The notes beneath the pieces were generated by a model. The model saw nothing but the letters and a program-made list of their open reading frames with translations, was not told where the DNA came from and did not search any database. From positions 1,809,219 to 1,847,397 of the forward strand of contig BFEA01000230.1 in the NCBI GenBank assembly GCA_003427395.1: a stretch of 38,179 nt of DNA, in the 5' to 3' direction. Every line of letters starts with the position of its first letter. Position 1 is the first letter of the stretch. The DNA comes from Chara braunii. Its lineage: Eukaryota; Streptophyta; Charophyceae; Charales; Characeae. Shown in pieces: positions 21,241 through 30,337 of this stretch. Position numbers and translations under genes: made by a program.

Positions 21241-22930
21241 CTAATCGTGGTCAGGGCGCTGGGATAAGGCATCTACGACCCGATTAGTCTCACCCTTGAT
21301 GTGCTCAGTGGTGAAACTAAACCCGGATAGGTCCCGCCACTAGCGAGCCTGTCGAGGAGTGAGCTTCGGTTTTGTTAGAAAAGCCTGGACAACAGAGTTG
21401 TTTGTGCGCACCGTGAATGGTGCCCCGTGCAGGTAGTAACGCCAGTCCCGAGCGGCATAAACTACTGCGAGAACCTCACGTTCATCAGCGGTGTAGTTTA
21501 TCTCGGCGGGAAGGAGTTGACGGGAGTAGAAGGCTATCGGACAATCACCTGAACGAGACTCGATAGTGTTGTCCTCGACGAGGTAGGAGAATAGTCAATA
21601 GAAGACTCGTCAGTAGCTGGACGAGTAAGCGTCAGGCGGGAGGCAGTGGTAGGGATAGAGGGTGGGAAGTGAGGGATATGAGGATGAGAGGAGGGAAAAA
21701 TCTAAGAAAGCACTGCTCTTACAACAAAGTCTGACTAAGGATAAAAGGGCGATCAAAATCGGGTACGTGAAGAACCGGTGCGCATGTCACCGCCTTCTTG
21801 AGGGCGCGGAAGGCGTCCTCGTGGAGGGGTTCCCAAGCCCAGGGCGGGTTCTTCCGGAGGAGGGTGGAGGTAAGGACATAGAAATACCTAGCGTATCCCT
21901 GGATGAAGTTACTTTAGTAGCTGGTAAGGTCTAGAAGGCTGTGAAGATGCTTGGCGAATGTGGGGACAGGCCACTCCGCAATAGCAGTGATCTTCGCGTC
22001 GTTCATGTAGACACCCTGGTCAGACACGTAATGTCCTAAGAAATCCACTTAATGTTGGGCAAAGCGACACTTGCTCAGCTTGGCGTAGAAGCCATGTCTG
22101 CGCAAGCGGTCAAGGACATCGCGGAGGTGTCTGAGATGCTCCTCAAGGGTACGACTGTAGACCAGGATATCGTCGAGGTAGACGAGAACGTACTGCTCCA
22201 GGATGTCCCTGAAGATGTCGTTCATCGCTGTCTGGAAGGTAGCGGGTACGTTGGTGAGGCCGAATGGCATCACCGTAAGCTCGTAGTGGCCGAAGCGCAA
22301 TCGGAACGCTGTCTTCGGCTGGTCCACTGAAGCGACGCGGATCTGGTGGTAACCGCTACGAAGATCAATCTTCGTAAAGAAGCGGTTGCCTGCTAGGCGG
22401 TCGAACAGCTCGGCAGAACGAGGCATGGGGTAGTTGTTCTTAACCGTGTAGCGGTTGAGACCGCGATAGTCGATGCAGAGACGGAGAGTTTCATCCGCTT
22501 TGCGAGCAAAGAGGACGGGTGCACCCCACGGGAAGTTGTTGGGTTTAATGAAACCCAGTCTCAGGAGCTCCTCAAGCTAACGCTTGAGTTCAATGGCCTC
22601 GGGGATCGAGAGTCTGTAGGATGCCTGGTGGTGAACACGATAATCAGGCACGAGCTGGATGGAGTGCTCGATGTCGCGCATCGGTAGGATGCCGACGTAC
22701 AAGAATGACGATGGGAAAACGCCATGGTACTCTCGAATGAGATCACGAACTGTAGGCTGCAGATCAGCCGTAAATCGTGCGAGTTCCTCAGCGTCAGCAT
22801 CAGCGCGCGACGGCGGGGTGGACTCGACGAATGCCAGAGGGTGGGAAGTAGAGATGGGAGTCATGGAGATAGGAGGATCTGGCTCCAGAGGGATGAGCTC
22901 GGCGTCGGAACAGGGTGGATCATAGTGTAA
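21241..22930 (-). pseudogene. Gypsy reverse transcriptase and RNase H, broken
   Basis: RT: after TAG at 22577 (in ELKR[13 protein letters not shown]) come [12 protein letters not shown] (motif A), [11 protein letters not shown] (motif B) and YLDD (22180-22169), all intact. TAA follows CRFAQH at 22049, then DFLGHYVS continues. Another in-frame TAA lies near 21915. RNase H: the segment normally reading TDAS is shortened and frame-shifted to SDFVVRAVLS, so the first catalytic Asp seems lost. A Ser/Pro/Thr-rich stretch precedes AFYSRQLLPAEINYTADEREVLAVV, and TAG follows PRQAR. The enzyme would convert element RNA to cDNA in particles. Confidence 0.9.
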
Positions 22931-23817
22931 GAGATCCGTAACGTTCACCATAAAGAAGGTGACGTCGTCCTGTCGGATGAAGTGGGCGAACTGCCGAGGC
23001 GAGGTGACATTGATCATAGGAGGTGGTGTGGGCATGGAAGGCTTCGTGGGAGGAGGATCGGGGCGTGGTGTCGCAGTGGTACCTATGAAAGGTACGCGAT
23101 ACGTCTGTCCACACTTCGTTTTGAGAATGAGAGTGTTGGTCGCCCGATCGGCCTTGGTGTTGCGGAACCGGCGAGACCACGGAGTACCGAGAATGAAATC
23201 GTACCCCGTCACCATCACATAAAATGTGCGGAGGAGCGGTGGCGACGAGACGCCGGGGGACGATTGGTCGGCTCGAGAGTGAGGAAGAAATGGAGGTCGG
23301 TGACCGTCTGATCGAAGAAGCGCTGGGTCTTGTCATACCCTAGGGTGACAGAGACGGGAGTCGGAGACCCTGTCGTGGGTATGCGGGCTTCTTTCACCAC
23401 ACGTGGGTGAATGAAGTCGCCCTGAGAATCGGAATCCCACAGTGCTGAGTACACCCTCGTGGAGGTCCCCAATCGTACGGGGATGATCGGAAGGGTGCAA
23501 TCAGGGTCAGAGAGGATGGTGAGAAGGCGACGTAGTGCAGCAACATGGAGGGTGAGTCGCTCCTGACGAGCCTGGAGCATGCTCAAGTCCTGAAGAGAGG
23601 ACACAACGTCCTCGCGAGTCGCAAGTTGCTCGCTGCAACGGTCTAAGCCAATGGCTCGACGCGTCGGTAGTCGCGGCGGGGTAGAAGGGGGGACGGTGGT
23701 CTGCGGAGGCGCAGACGGTACTACGACAGAGGGCTGAGTACACTCTGTCGGATCCTGCGATACCTCAGCTCCAGTAGCGAGAGGGGCGAACCACGACGGA
23801 GATGTCGGGAAGCCCAC
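22577..23817 (-). pseudogene. Gypsy protease region, broken
   Basis: The N-terminal part (23817-23460) is Pro-rich with a helical LQARQERLTLHVAALRRLL segment. The retropepsin site reads WDSDSQGDFIHP, so the essential D-S/T-G is D-S-D (Asp at 23436). A single-base frameshift at about 23217 separates this from GYDFILGTPWSRRF (the ILG flap-side motif), and a Pro-rich linker then leads to RT. The changed Gly and the frameshift both predict an inactive enzyme. Confidence 0.85.
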
Positions 23818-23852
23818 TACTGAGGAGGGCGCAGGTGTACACTACACCGTGG

Positions 23853-25996
23853 CTAGGAGGCGCCGCGGGGATGCGAGGCACCGGGGGGGGACTGAGCACG
23901 ACGCTGGCGGGAAAGATCATCGTCGTGGCGGTCGAGGGCGGCAGTGTAAGGGCACCGAGAGGAGGTATGACCGTCCTGGCGGCATCGCAAACACCCACGC
24001 CGGCCCAAAACGGTCGCGCGCTCCTCAACAGAAAGGACACCGCAAGGAGGGACAAAGCCCTGAGGGAGGTCCTGCTGAGGGACCTCGGGGGGCGACGCGC
24101 CAACGAGACCGGGGCGGCTGCGTGCCCGGGAGAGGGCGGAGAGTATGAGCTGGAGGCGCTCGGCCATAGGGAGAGTAGAGTCCTCCAGGTGGTAGTGGGC
24201 GGCCTCGGCGAGGTCGAGGTTGTCGCTATGGTCACCCTCTGGGGACAGCGGAGCAACAGCGTCCTGCTCACCGTACTCGAGCGCACTGAAGCGGCGCGAG
24301 AAGTGGCGGCCCTGCTGCGCAGAACAACGGGGGCGACCGCGGAAAGGGGAGCGGCGTTGGGAAGTGTCATGAGAGGAGGAGGGGGCGTAACCATTATGCT
24401 GGGGCTGGGAGGAGGAAGTGTGTTGAAGACGGGCCCGCATCCGCTGATGGTCCCTGGCAGCCTCGTAAGCCTGAGGGGCCGATGTGAACTCGTACCGCCA
24501 TAGCTCGAAGCGGTACTCAAGGGGAAGGCTGGCCAAGAAACGATCGATAAGGGCAACCTCGGGAAGGAACGCCACATCACAAATGAGGCGGGCGTCCTGA
24601 AATACCTGGATGTGGCGATCCTGGCCGGCAGCACCACCAAAGCCGGACCAGCGTGTAGTAACGACACGCTCGAAGGCGTCAGTCACGTCATGTCGGGCTC
24701 TGAAGCAATCCTTGAGGAACGCCTGGAAATCCATGAAGGTCGGAGTCCGACCCGCACGAAGGGAGTAAGCGTAAAAATCCTCCCAGACGTCAAAGGGACC
24801 GCCATGCAGGCGTGTGGAGAGGTGAGCCACCCACGTGTCAGGTGGGACGCCCATGAGCTGGAGGGTGCAGGTGGCAGACTGTAACCACTGAGACACGCGT
24901 ATGCCTGTACCGTCATACAAGGCAATGTCCGTCAAGCGGACGAGTGGTGCGCCACCGTTTTGGCGGCGAGGAGAGCGGGGAGCAGAGGCATGCACTACGA
25001 CCGAGTAAGTCGGCGCAGGTCCTGGAGAAGGGGGTGCAACTGACTGTCCGCCCGGGCCTCATGGTGGAGCGGCGGGGGGAACAGCGGCAAGCTGCGAGGG
25101 AGCTGAGGTCAAAGAGGTCGCAGCAGCCAAGGGAGTAGGAAGGAGGTAGGATGGGGGTGGAGGGGGTGAGGGGCGGGGGAAGCGAGCCGACAAGAATGGG
25201 AGAGTAGAGGAAGAAGGGGGTGCGCCCGAAGGCGCGGCCACCTGTGAGGGGGGGGGTGGCTGAAGGCGTAAGAAGGCGAGGTCGGCCCGGGTCTGGGCAA
25301 GCTCTTCCTCGAGACGTCGAACGTAGATCGAGCGAGGAGTAGCAGGAGGAAGAGTGGGGGATGTGGACGCACGAGCGGCGCGGGGCATCCCATAGGGGGG
25401 AGAGCCAGGTGGCGCTGCGGTCGTGCGAAGGGGAGGGAAAAGCGGGGCACCCGGAAAGTTGAGACCATGGCAGCGGGTTGTGGTCCCGTGGCCGTAGTGA
25501 CCGGAATCTGGGCGGGTGCGCCCGTAGAGTGAGGGAGGGTCCGGCCGGTAGCGGCCGTCGCGTTAGGAGCGTGGACGGCCACCAGGATGGCCGGGTCGCC
25601 ACCATGTCGGAGGACGGGGGACCTGGACTGGGAGCCAGGAGAAGAGAGAGAGTGGGGAGAGGAAGGGCGGCCAGTGTCCTGGAGTTGCCGCAAGCCAGCG
25701 GCAAGAGTCGCCATTTGCTCCTGTAAGGGCGCAAGGAGAGAGGTGATGAGGGTGTGCAGATCCCCCTGGGGCTGATGACCTTGGTCCGTCGGTACGGGTG
25801 TGGAGCCCGATGCCGAGATCGTCGCCGCTCGTGACGCGCCGTCGGCCGTGGGGAGGTAACGGGTCGGACGAGAGAGGGTCGGGGGAGGTCCGCATGAGCG
25901 GAGGGCGTAGGGGGAGGTCTGCGATAGAAGGCGACGGGCGGTGCTAGTAAATCGAGCACGGACGCCGTCAAAGGGGGAGGGGTGGTTCGGATCCAA
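23853..25996 (-). pseudogene. Gypsy Gag, broken
   Basis: The start codon is uncertain; the frame opens near 25996. The N-terminal part holds LITSLLAPLQEQMATLAAGLRQL, likely helical. A frameshift near 25470 moves to the frame that continues to 23853. That frame includes VRRLEEELAQTRADLAFLRL (coiled coil), one TGA at 25059, and the capsid-like retrotrans_gag core (VSQWLQSATCTLQLMGVPPD ... WEDFYAYSL). A CCHC knuckle CLRCRQDGHTSSRC closes it. Gag would form the particle that packages element RNA. The gag frame closes just before the protease frame. Confidence 0.85.
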
Positions 25997-26033
25997 GGTG
26001 GCCGAATGAGATGGGAAAGTAGGGGGGTTAGGA

Positions 26034-26095
26034 AAACCCTAAACCTTAGAAAAACCCTAAGAAAACCCTAACCGGAGTTTGAGTGGTTAGGGTAG
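26034..26095 (-). repeat. Telomere-like CCCTAA words in the gypsy 5' leader
   Basis: AAACCCTAAACC, AAACCCTAAG and AAACCCTAACC occur within ~40 bases, followed by TTAGGG near 26087. In element orientation these read TTTAGGG-like. They lie in the leader between the candidate LTR start and gag. Confidence 0.6.
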
Positions 26096-26276
26096 GGTAC
26101 CGGTGACCTAATCAAGAAAATGAAATAGCAAGCATAGGGGGGAAAGGCGGGAGGAAAAATAAATAAACAGCGAAATTTTGAGAGAAAATAAAAATTTAAT
26201 AATAAATAAGGAAATAAATAAATAATAAAAATAATTAAAGAAATAAAGAAACAAAATGTGAAGAGAGATACTCTTT

Positions 26277-26490
26277 ATTTATTTATTTTTTAGAATTTTC
26301 GACAGCATTTCCCTACCCCCCATGGGGTCAAGAATGTGCCAAGGAAAAGGAGAGACCAAGATAAGCATACCAGGTTTCAAAATGCCGCAAATTAAAAATT
26401 TCAGAAAATAAATAAATAAATAATAAAATAAATAAGTAGATGAGGAGGTGGAGAGAAATGAAGTATCTGATTTTTCAAAAATTTTGGCAG
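26277..26490 (-). repeat. Candidate 5' LTR end of the gypsy element
   Basis: In element orientation the stretch begins TGCTGCCAAAATTTTTG at 26490, and a related TGCTGTCGAAAATTC lies at 26310. (AAAT)n tracts separate them. LINE-D homology starts immediately outside (26491), which supports an element boundary here. No second LTR or clear duplication of the flanking bases was found. Confidence 0.4.
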
Positions 26491-26904
26491 CATCTCGTGT
26501 CCGGAACTGGTGGGCTTTCCATTGGCGACAGATGGGAGGGAGGGATGTGGAGTGGAATGAGGAGTGGGTCCTGTTAGGCTTCGTCCCAGATCGCTGTACA
26601 GGGAAGAGAGGCTGGCCTTATGTAGCATAAGTGGTCAAAGCGGTAATCTGCTCAGTGATCTGGGCAGACAGGAACAGATCACGCTTTGAAGCCAGACCCA
26701 TGGCAGATGTAAGAGATCAAGAGGGCAATTAAACAGGGCCTGAGACAGGCTATTCGGATGGATTGGTGGAAGAAGACAAAGAAAGGGAAAGGTCCAAGAC
26801 ATTCAATGTGGTGGTTCCTGAGAACCTGGGCAATGGGTAACCAGCTGGCAGGTATTCACCGCTCACAGGGCCTGAGTCTGTCCAAATGGTTAACAGAGGG
26901 ATAG
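26491..26904 (+). pseudogene. LINE-D ORF2 C-terminus
   Basis: The frame SRVRNWW ... AVICSVIWADRNRSRFE ... LRQAIRMDWW ... LSKWLTEG aligns along its length with LINE-B 33483-33893 (SARIWKWW ... AVLFSVIWQTRNDQVFE ... LRRAIKADW). One TAA at 26628 falls where LINE-B has Gln. The Cys-His finger itself lies upstream of the break and is absent. Confidence 0.8.
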
Positions 26905-27481
26905 TCCTGGCAAAGAGTTCAGGCAAGGGGTTCCATCTGAGGGCTACAAGCTGTTTGCAGAGAAGACCACACCTCCCTGCTACTATGCTGTGGTCTGCGG
27001 AGGTTTGGCAGCTGGGGTTGAGACAGGGTGACGAAGACGGGAGTAGAGTAGGTGGAGATTATGAACCAGGGCATCTCGGTTCGGTTTGGACCGCGGGAGG
27101 TCACCTAGGGTGCGGGGTGGGAGAGTGCCATGGTTACCTGGAACGCAGTGTTCCGGTATCAGGCCGTGTAGGCCTGTTTATTAGTCTAGATTTAGGTAGG
27201 CTGAGACTAGAATTGCTTGATGATAAAACAATTGGTGGGGTGATATCAAAACAGATATCTAGACAGAAGGTTGGTTGGTGCTCTTATGACAGTTCAATCG
27301 GAAGATTGATAAATTGGGGAAGCCTGTAGCAGGCCTACCTGCAGGCAGACTGCCTGTAAGCGAAACTGGCTAATGCTGCCACAGTTGTATCAGGGTTGAA
27401 TTGTGGGGACCCCGGCCCTATTTCGACTTGATTGATAATGAAAGTTAACTGTCAATCAAAAAAAAAAAAAAAAAAAAAAAA
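26491..27481 (+). mobile_element. LINE-D: LINE 3' end with 3' UTR and poly(A)
   Basis: Starts inside the post-zinc-finger part of ORF2, continues through the stop at 26904, a ~550-bp 3' UTR and a pure A-run (27458-27481). The terminal block GGGGACCCCGGCCCT ... ATGAAAG ... CTGTCAA before the A-run matches the end of LINE-B (34390-34457). It is either an independent 5'-truncated insertion or the displaced 3' end of LINE-A. Confidence 0.85.
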
Positions 27482-27558
27482 GGACCTCCCGAGCGGGTTT
27501 TCACTTCCGGGAGCACTCCCAAAAAAAATTCAAAGTCGGGAGTGGTGTGCCGAGGCCC
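27482..27558 (-). mobile_element. Short MITE-like hairpin next to the LINE poly(A)
   Basis: Begins GGACCTC directly after the LINE-D A-run and ends GAGGCCC. The right part TCGGGAGTGGTGTGCCGAGGCCC is the inverse of the terminus at 11407 and 11917. GGGAGCACTCCC and GGGAGTG repeats give internal pairing. Confidence 0.5.
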
Positions 27559-27672
27559 TATACAACACCCGAATTCGTGAGTTCCCTAGGAGACACGGGC
27601 GCAGCACTACAAGACACAGGATAGCATTTTGTACGCCCAGACTCCAGGCTCTTTGTTCAAAAAGAGGGAAGG

Positions 27673-27812
27673 GTCCTTCGGGACATCCGTTAAAATTGGA
27701 ACGATACAGAGAGAGACATTAGCATGGCCCCTGCGCATTCAAGGATGACACGCATAAATCGAGAAATGGTCCAAATTAAAAAAAAATAAAAAAAAAAAAA
27801 AAATAAAAAAAA
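27673..27812 (+). pseudogene. Processed U6 snRNA pseudogene with A-rich tail
   Basis: 27673-27777 covers U6 from the 5' hairpin to GAGAAATGGTCCAAATT. Differences from plant U6 include a shortened 5' stem, extra bases after ACAGAGA (GAGACATTAGC), and ATTC inserted in TGCGCAAGG. A 35-base A-rich tail follows in place of the Pol III T-run, and no upstream sequence element or TATA box is seen. The tail and lack of promoter fit LINE-driven retroposition. Confidence 0.92.
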
Positions 27813-28200
27813 TGGCGGAAGGTATGTGGGTTCCTACGAGAACCTTCCACCACAGTACTTGTGCAGGCTGGGAGCTATACAAAACTGGACAGTCAATTTT
27901 CCACGGTATTTCTGACAAATGTCCACGCCATTTTGCACGCCGATAATGGACAGTAAGTGGAGCGACGTCCCACTGTCCATTTTCGTACAGTGGACAGTTG
28001 TGCAGCGAGGCCCACCTGTCATTTGTACAGTTATGGTGGCCCAACAAAAACTTTAAGGAAATGGAAGAAGTTACAGCCATGAATTGTGCCACATGAGGTC
28101 AGTCCTGGAGTTATGCTGTTTGTACAGGTATCCTGGCAGACATGTTCATAATACACAGTGGACATGATTCCGTCATCTGTACAGCTATGGTGGCTTAAAA
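27813..28200 (-). repeat. MITE-related dispersed repeat
   Basis: On the minus strand this reads GGGCCTCGCTGCACAACTGTCCACTG from 28016, then further GTCCACTG/CAGTGGAC and GGACAGT/ACTGTCC inverted repeats. It resembles 11294-11345 (CTCGCTCCACTACTGTCCACTG). The block 28060-28200 matches 11130-11290. Confidence 0.5.
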
Positions 28201-28549
28201 AAAAAGGAAATGGACAGGACAGAGCAATCGCGATGGAAAAGAAAAGAACAAAGTAAAAGCACAGGACTTGACAGGCAGTGAGAAAAAGACCGCAAAAAAC
28301 ACAGTGGATATGACCGGCGTCACTTGTAGAGCTGTGATGGCTGACAGAGTAATTGTCACGTATGAAATACCCATGGACGACCGTTTGAGTAGGAACAGAA
28401 AAACCTCGGTCTTGATTTGTTTAGCTCCAGCGGTGCTGATGATGAAGGCTCCGATCACGGACCAGTGGTGTCGATGATGAAGGCGCTCATCATGGGCGGC
28501 CGGAGGAGGCTTGAGCGCGGAGAAAAGAAACAGCTCTGCGGAGCATGTC

Positions 28550-28551
<2 letters not shown>
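28201..28551. other. No gene seen
   Basis: A further copy of the GTAGAGCTGTGATGGC module lies near 28325, and a ~30-bp duplication (GATGATGAAGGC) at 28437-28490. No coding sequence is supported. Confidence 0.35.

Positions 28552-28603
<52 letters not shown>
28552..28603. repeat. (CT)n microsatellite
   Basis: An uninterrupted CT tract of about 26 units. Confidence 0.97.
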
Positions 28604-28608
<5 letters not shown>

Positions 28609-28723
28609 CATCGTTGCTGCCTGGATAGCGCTTCCCTTCGGTCATACCCCCGGTCCTGATTCCTGATCTCTTCCATCGCCTACCTTCCCCCCCTGCCCTC
28701 TCGTCATCTCGATCCCGATCCCC

Positions 28724-28776
<53 letters not shown>

Positions 28777-28786
28777 TCTCTCTCTC
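28604..28786. repeat. C-run and second (CT)n array
   Basis: A run of C residues near 28720-28733 leads into a (CT)n tract to 28786 interrupted by one G. Confidence 0.95.
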
Positions 28787-29115
28787 ATGTCGATGGAAGG
28801 AGGAGGAGAAAGCAGAGGAATGGAGGATCGGGACAGCCGAAAAGGACGGGAAAGAGGATCTGGTCGAAGTGCAGGGGGGAACTCGTCGTTATGTTCACTT
28901 TTCCCTCGTTCCCGTACAACGCATGTCGATGGAAGACGGAGCAGAAAGCGAGGGAATGGAGGCTCAGGACAGCCGAATATGGTCGAAGTGCAGGGTGGGG
29001 GGGAAAGATGATGGCAGGAATCGTTCCCCCTATCGCTCATCGTTGGAGGATCGGGACAGGCGAAAAGGACCTGATGGGGAGAACGGACGAGAAAGAGGAC
29101 ATGGTCGAAGTGCAG
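28787..29115. repeat. Three-unit purine-rich tandem repeat, ~130 bp period
   Basis: Units begin near 28787, 28922 and 29043. Shared blocks are TGTCGATGGAAG, GGAATGGAGG, TCGGGACAGCCGAAAAGGA and GGTCGAAGTGCAG. Translations are Arg/Gly/Glu-rich and unlikely to be protein. An A-run follows at 29130-29149. Confidence 0.75.
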
Positions 29116-29151
29116 CGTAAGAAGGGGAAAAAAAAAAAAAAAAAAAAAAGA

Positions 29152-29637
29152 CGATGACAGGAAGTCAACTTACCTTGATCACCCATCGCTAGACAATCCA
29201 CTGTTCCCGCCAACTTGAACCTGCTCCCCTTTTTTTCCTTCTTTACTCCTCCGGGCCTCCGGCCGAGTCGTGTTTGCTCCCCTCGTCTTCGGCAGGCCCT
29301 TACTCCTTACGATCCTGCAATCTCACCTTGACTGTATCACCCTACACACGGATCAAGGGTCCTTCGTCTTCCCACCCGCCAATGTTCTTCACGCCCCTCA
29401 CGCCTGTCTGCACCAAGTCACGATGCCACTCTATTCGGTCTTCTGGCCTTCGTCTCCTGGCACCTGCGTTCCCCTCCCGAGATCGCATCATCATCTCCAC
29501 AAATCGCACTAGAATACCCCATTTACTTTCCATCATCTACTTTCCATCTAGTTTCCCGACAGCGCACGTCCTAATGCCGGAGGTCGCTGTCCCCGTTCGT
29601 GCGTCGAAACTTCCCGATGCCGCATCTGGGCCGAGGG
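29152..29637. other. No gene seen
   Basis: Pyrimidine-rich unique-looking DNA. The + frame 29274-29645 (123 codons) has no recognisable motif. Confidence 0.3.
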
Positions 29638-29783
29638 CCCACTAGCAAAGAGGATCGGATCGAATGCCAGAATCTGGATGTGTTTCATGCAGAGATGCAG
29701 AAAAGCAGTTCAATATCGATTTCCTGCACCTCTACAAACACGTCCAGATGCAGGCAGTCGATCCGATCCTCTTTGCTAGTGGG
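29638..29783. mobile_element. 146-bp foldback element (MITE-like), CACTA-type ends
   Basis: 29638-29663 is an exact 26-bp inverse of 29758-29783. Pairing continues inward (GCC, ATCTGGATGTGTTT against ATCTGGACGTGTTT, then TGCAG) with few gaps, leaving a loop of roughly 20 bases. Each end contains CACTAG inside CCCACTAG. No 2-3 bp target duplication is evident. It may be a CACTA-derived MITE or a small-RNA hairpin. Confidence 0.8.
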
Positions 29784-30290
29784 ACCACGCCCCTGCACGA
29801 ACTTACCGACCGCACAGCGAGGACACGTTTTTTTTTCGTTTTTCTTTCTTTTCCGGCCCGGCCGGGCAAGTGAAACAGTGCCAATAGGTTTTCAGAGTGT
29901 GTGCTTTGATTTCGGTCCTGCGGACGGAAGTGGGGACGGCCCTGTGTGCTACTACGGCGCTCGGACCTAGTGTACGCCCATCGGTAACGACGGTGAGCTT
30001 CGCCGAAGCGACTACCAACTTCGTCAAGGCCGGGAATATGCATAGCGTCGCCTCGACGGCGCGACATAGCCTTGTTGCTATGGCTTCTCCTTGCCAGAAG
30101 CCCGGGTACGTCCACGATTGTAGTTTGTAGACTGAGCAGACTTATTAAGATTGAGAGGTTGAGAAGTATGACGCTCGAGTCGGATCAAGCCAGGAGCTAT
30201 ACGACGGATAGTAGTGGAGCATAGAAGTTGACGAAGCTTACTCTCGAAATTGCCTTCCCGTATTAAAATTCTAAAGCTAGCTGTTATCCT
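29784..30290. other. No supported gene
   Basis: Contains a T-rich tract with CCGGCCCGGCCGGG (29840-29870) and a CATAGC/GCTATG hairpin near 30065. The right end merges into the LINE-B leader. Confidence 0.3.
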
Positions 30291-30337
30291 TTGGCGAAAC
30301 AATAGAACTAAGTGCAGGTAATTACCCACTCATAGCG

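Larger units (their letters stand above)
19678..26490 (-). mobile_element. Ty3/gypsy chromovirus, decayed
   Basis: Reading on the minus strand gives Gag with a CCHC knuckle, protease, RT, RNase H, integrase and a C-terminal chromodomain, in the standard chromovirus order. The coding part is GC-rich compared with its flanks. A candidate 5' LTR or leader lies at 26000-26490, starting TGCTGCCAAAATTTTTG. No matching second LTR is recognised. Multiple stops, frameshifts and an integrase deletion make it non-autonomous at best. Confidence 0.9.
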
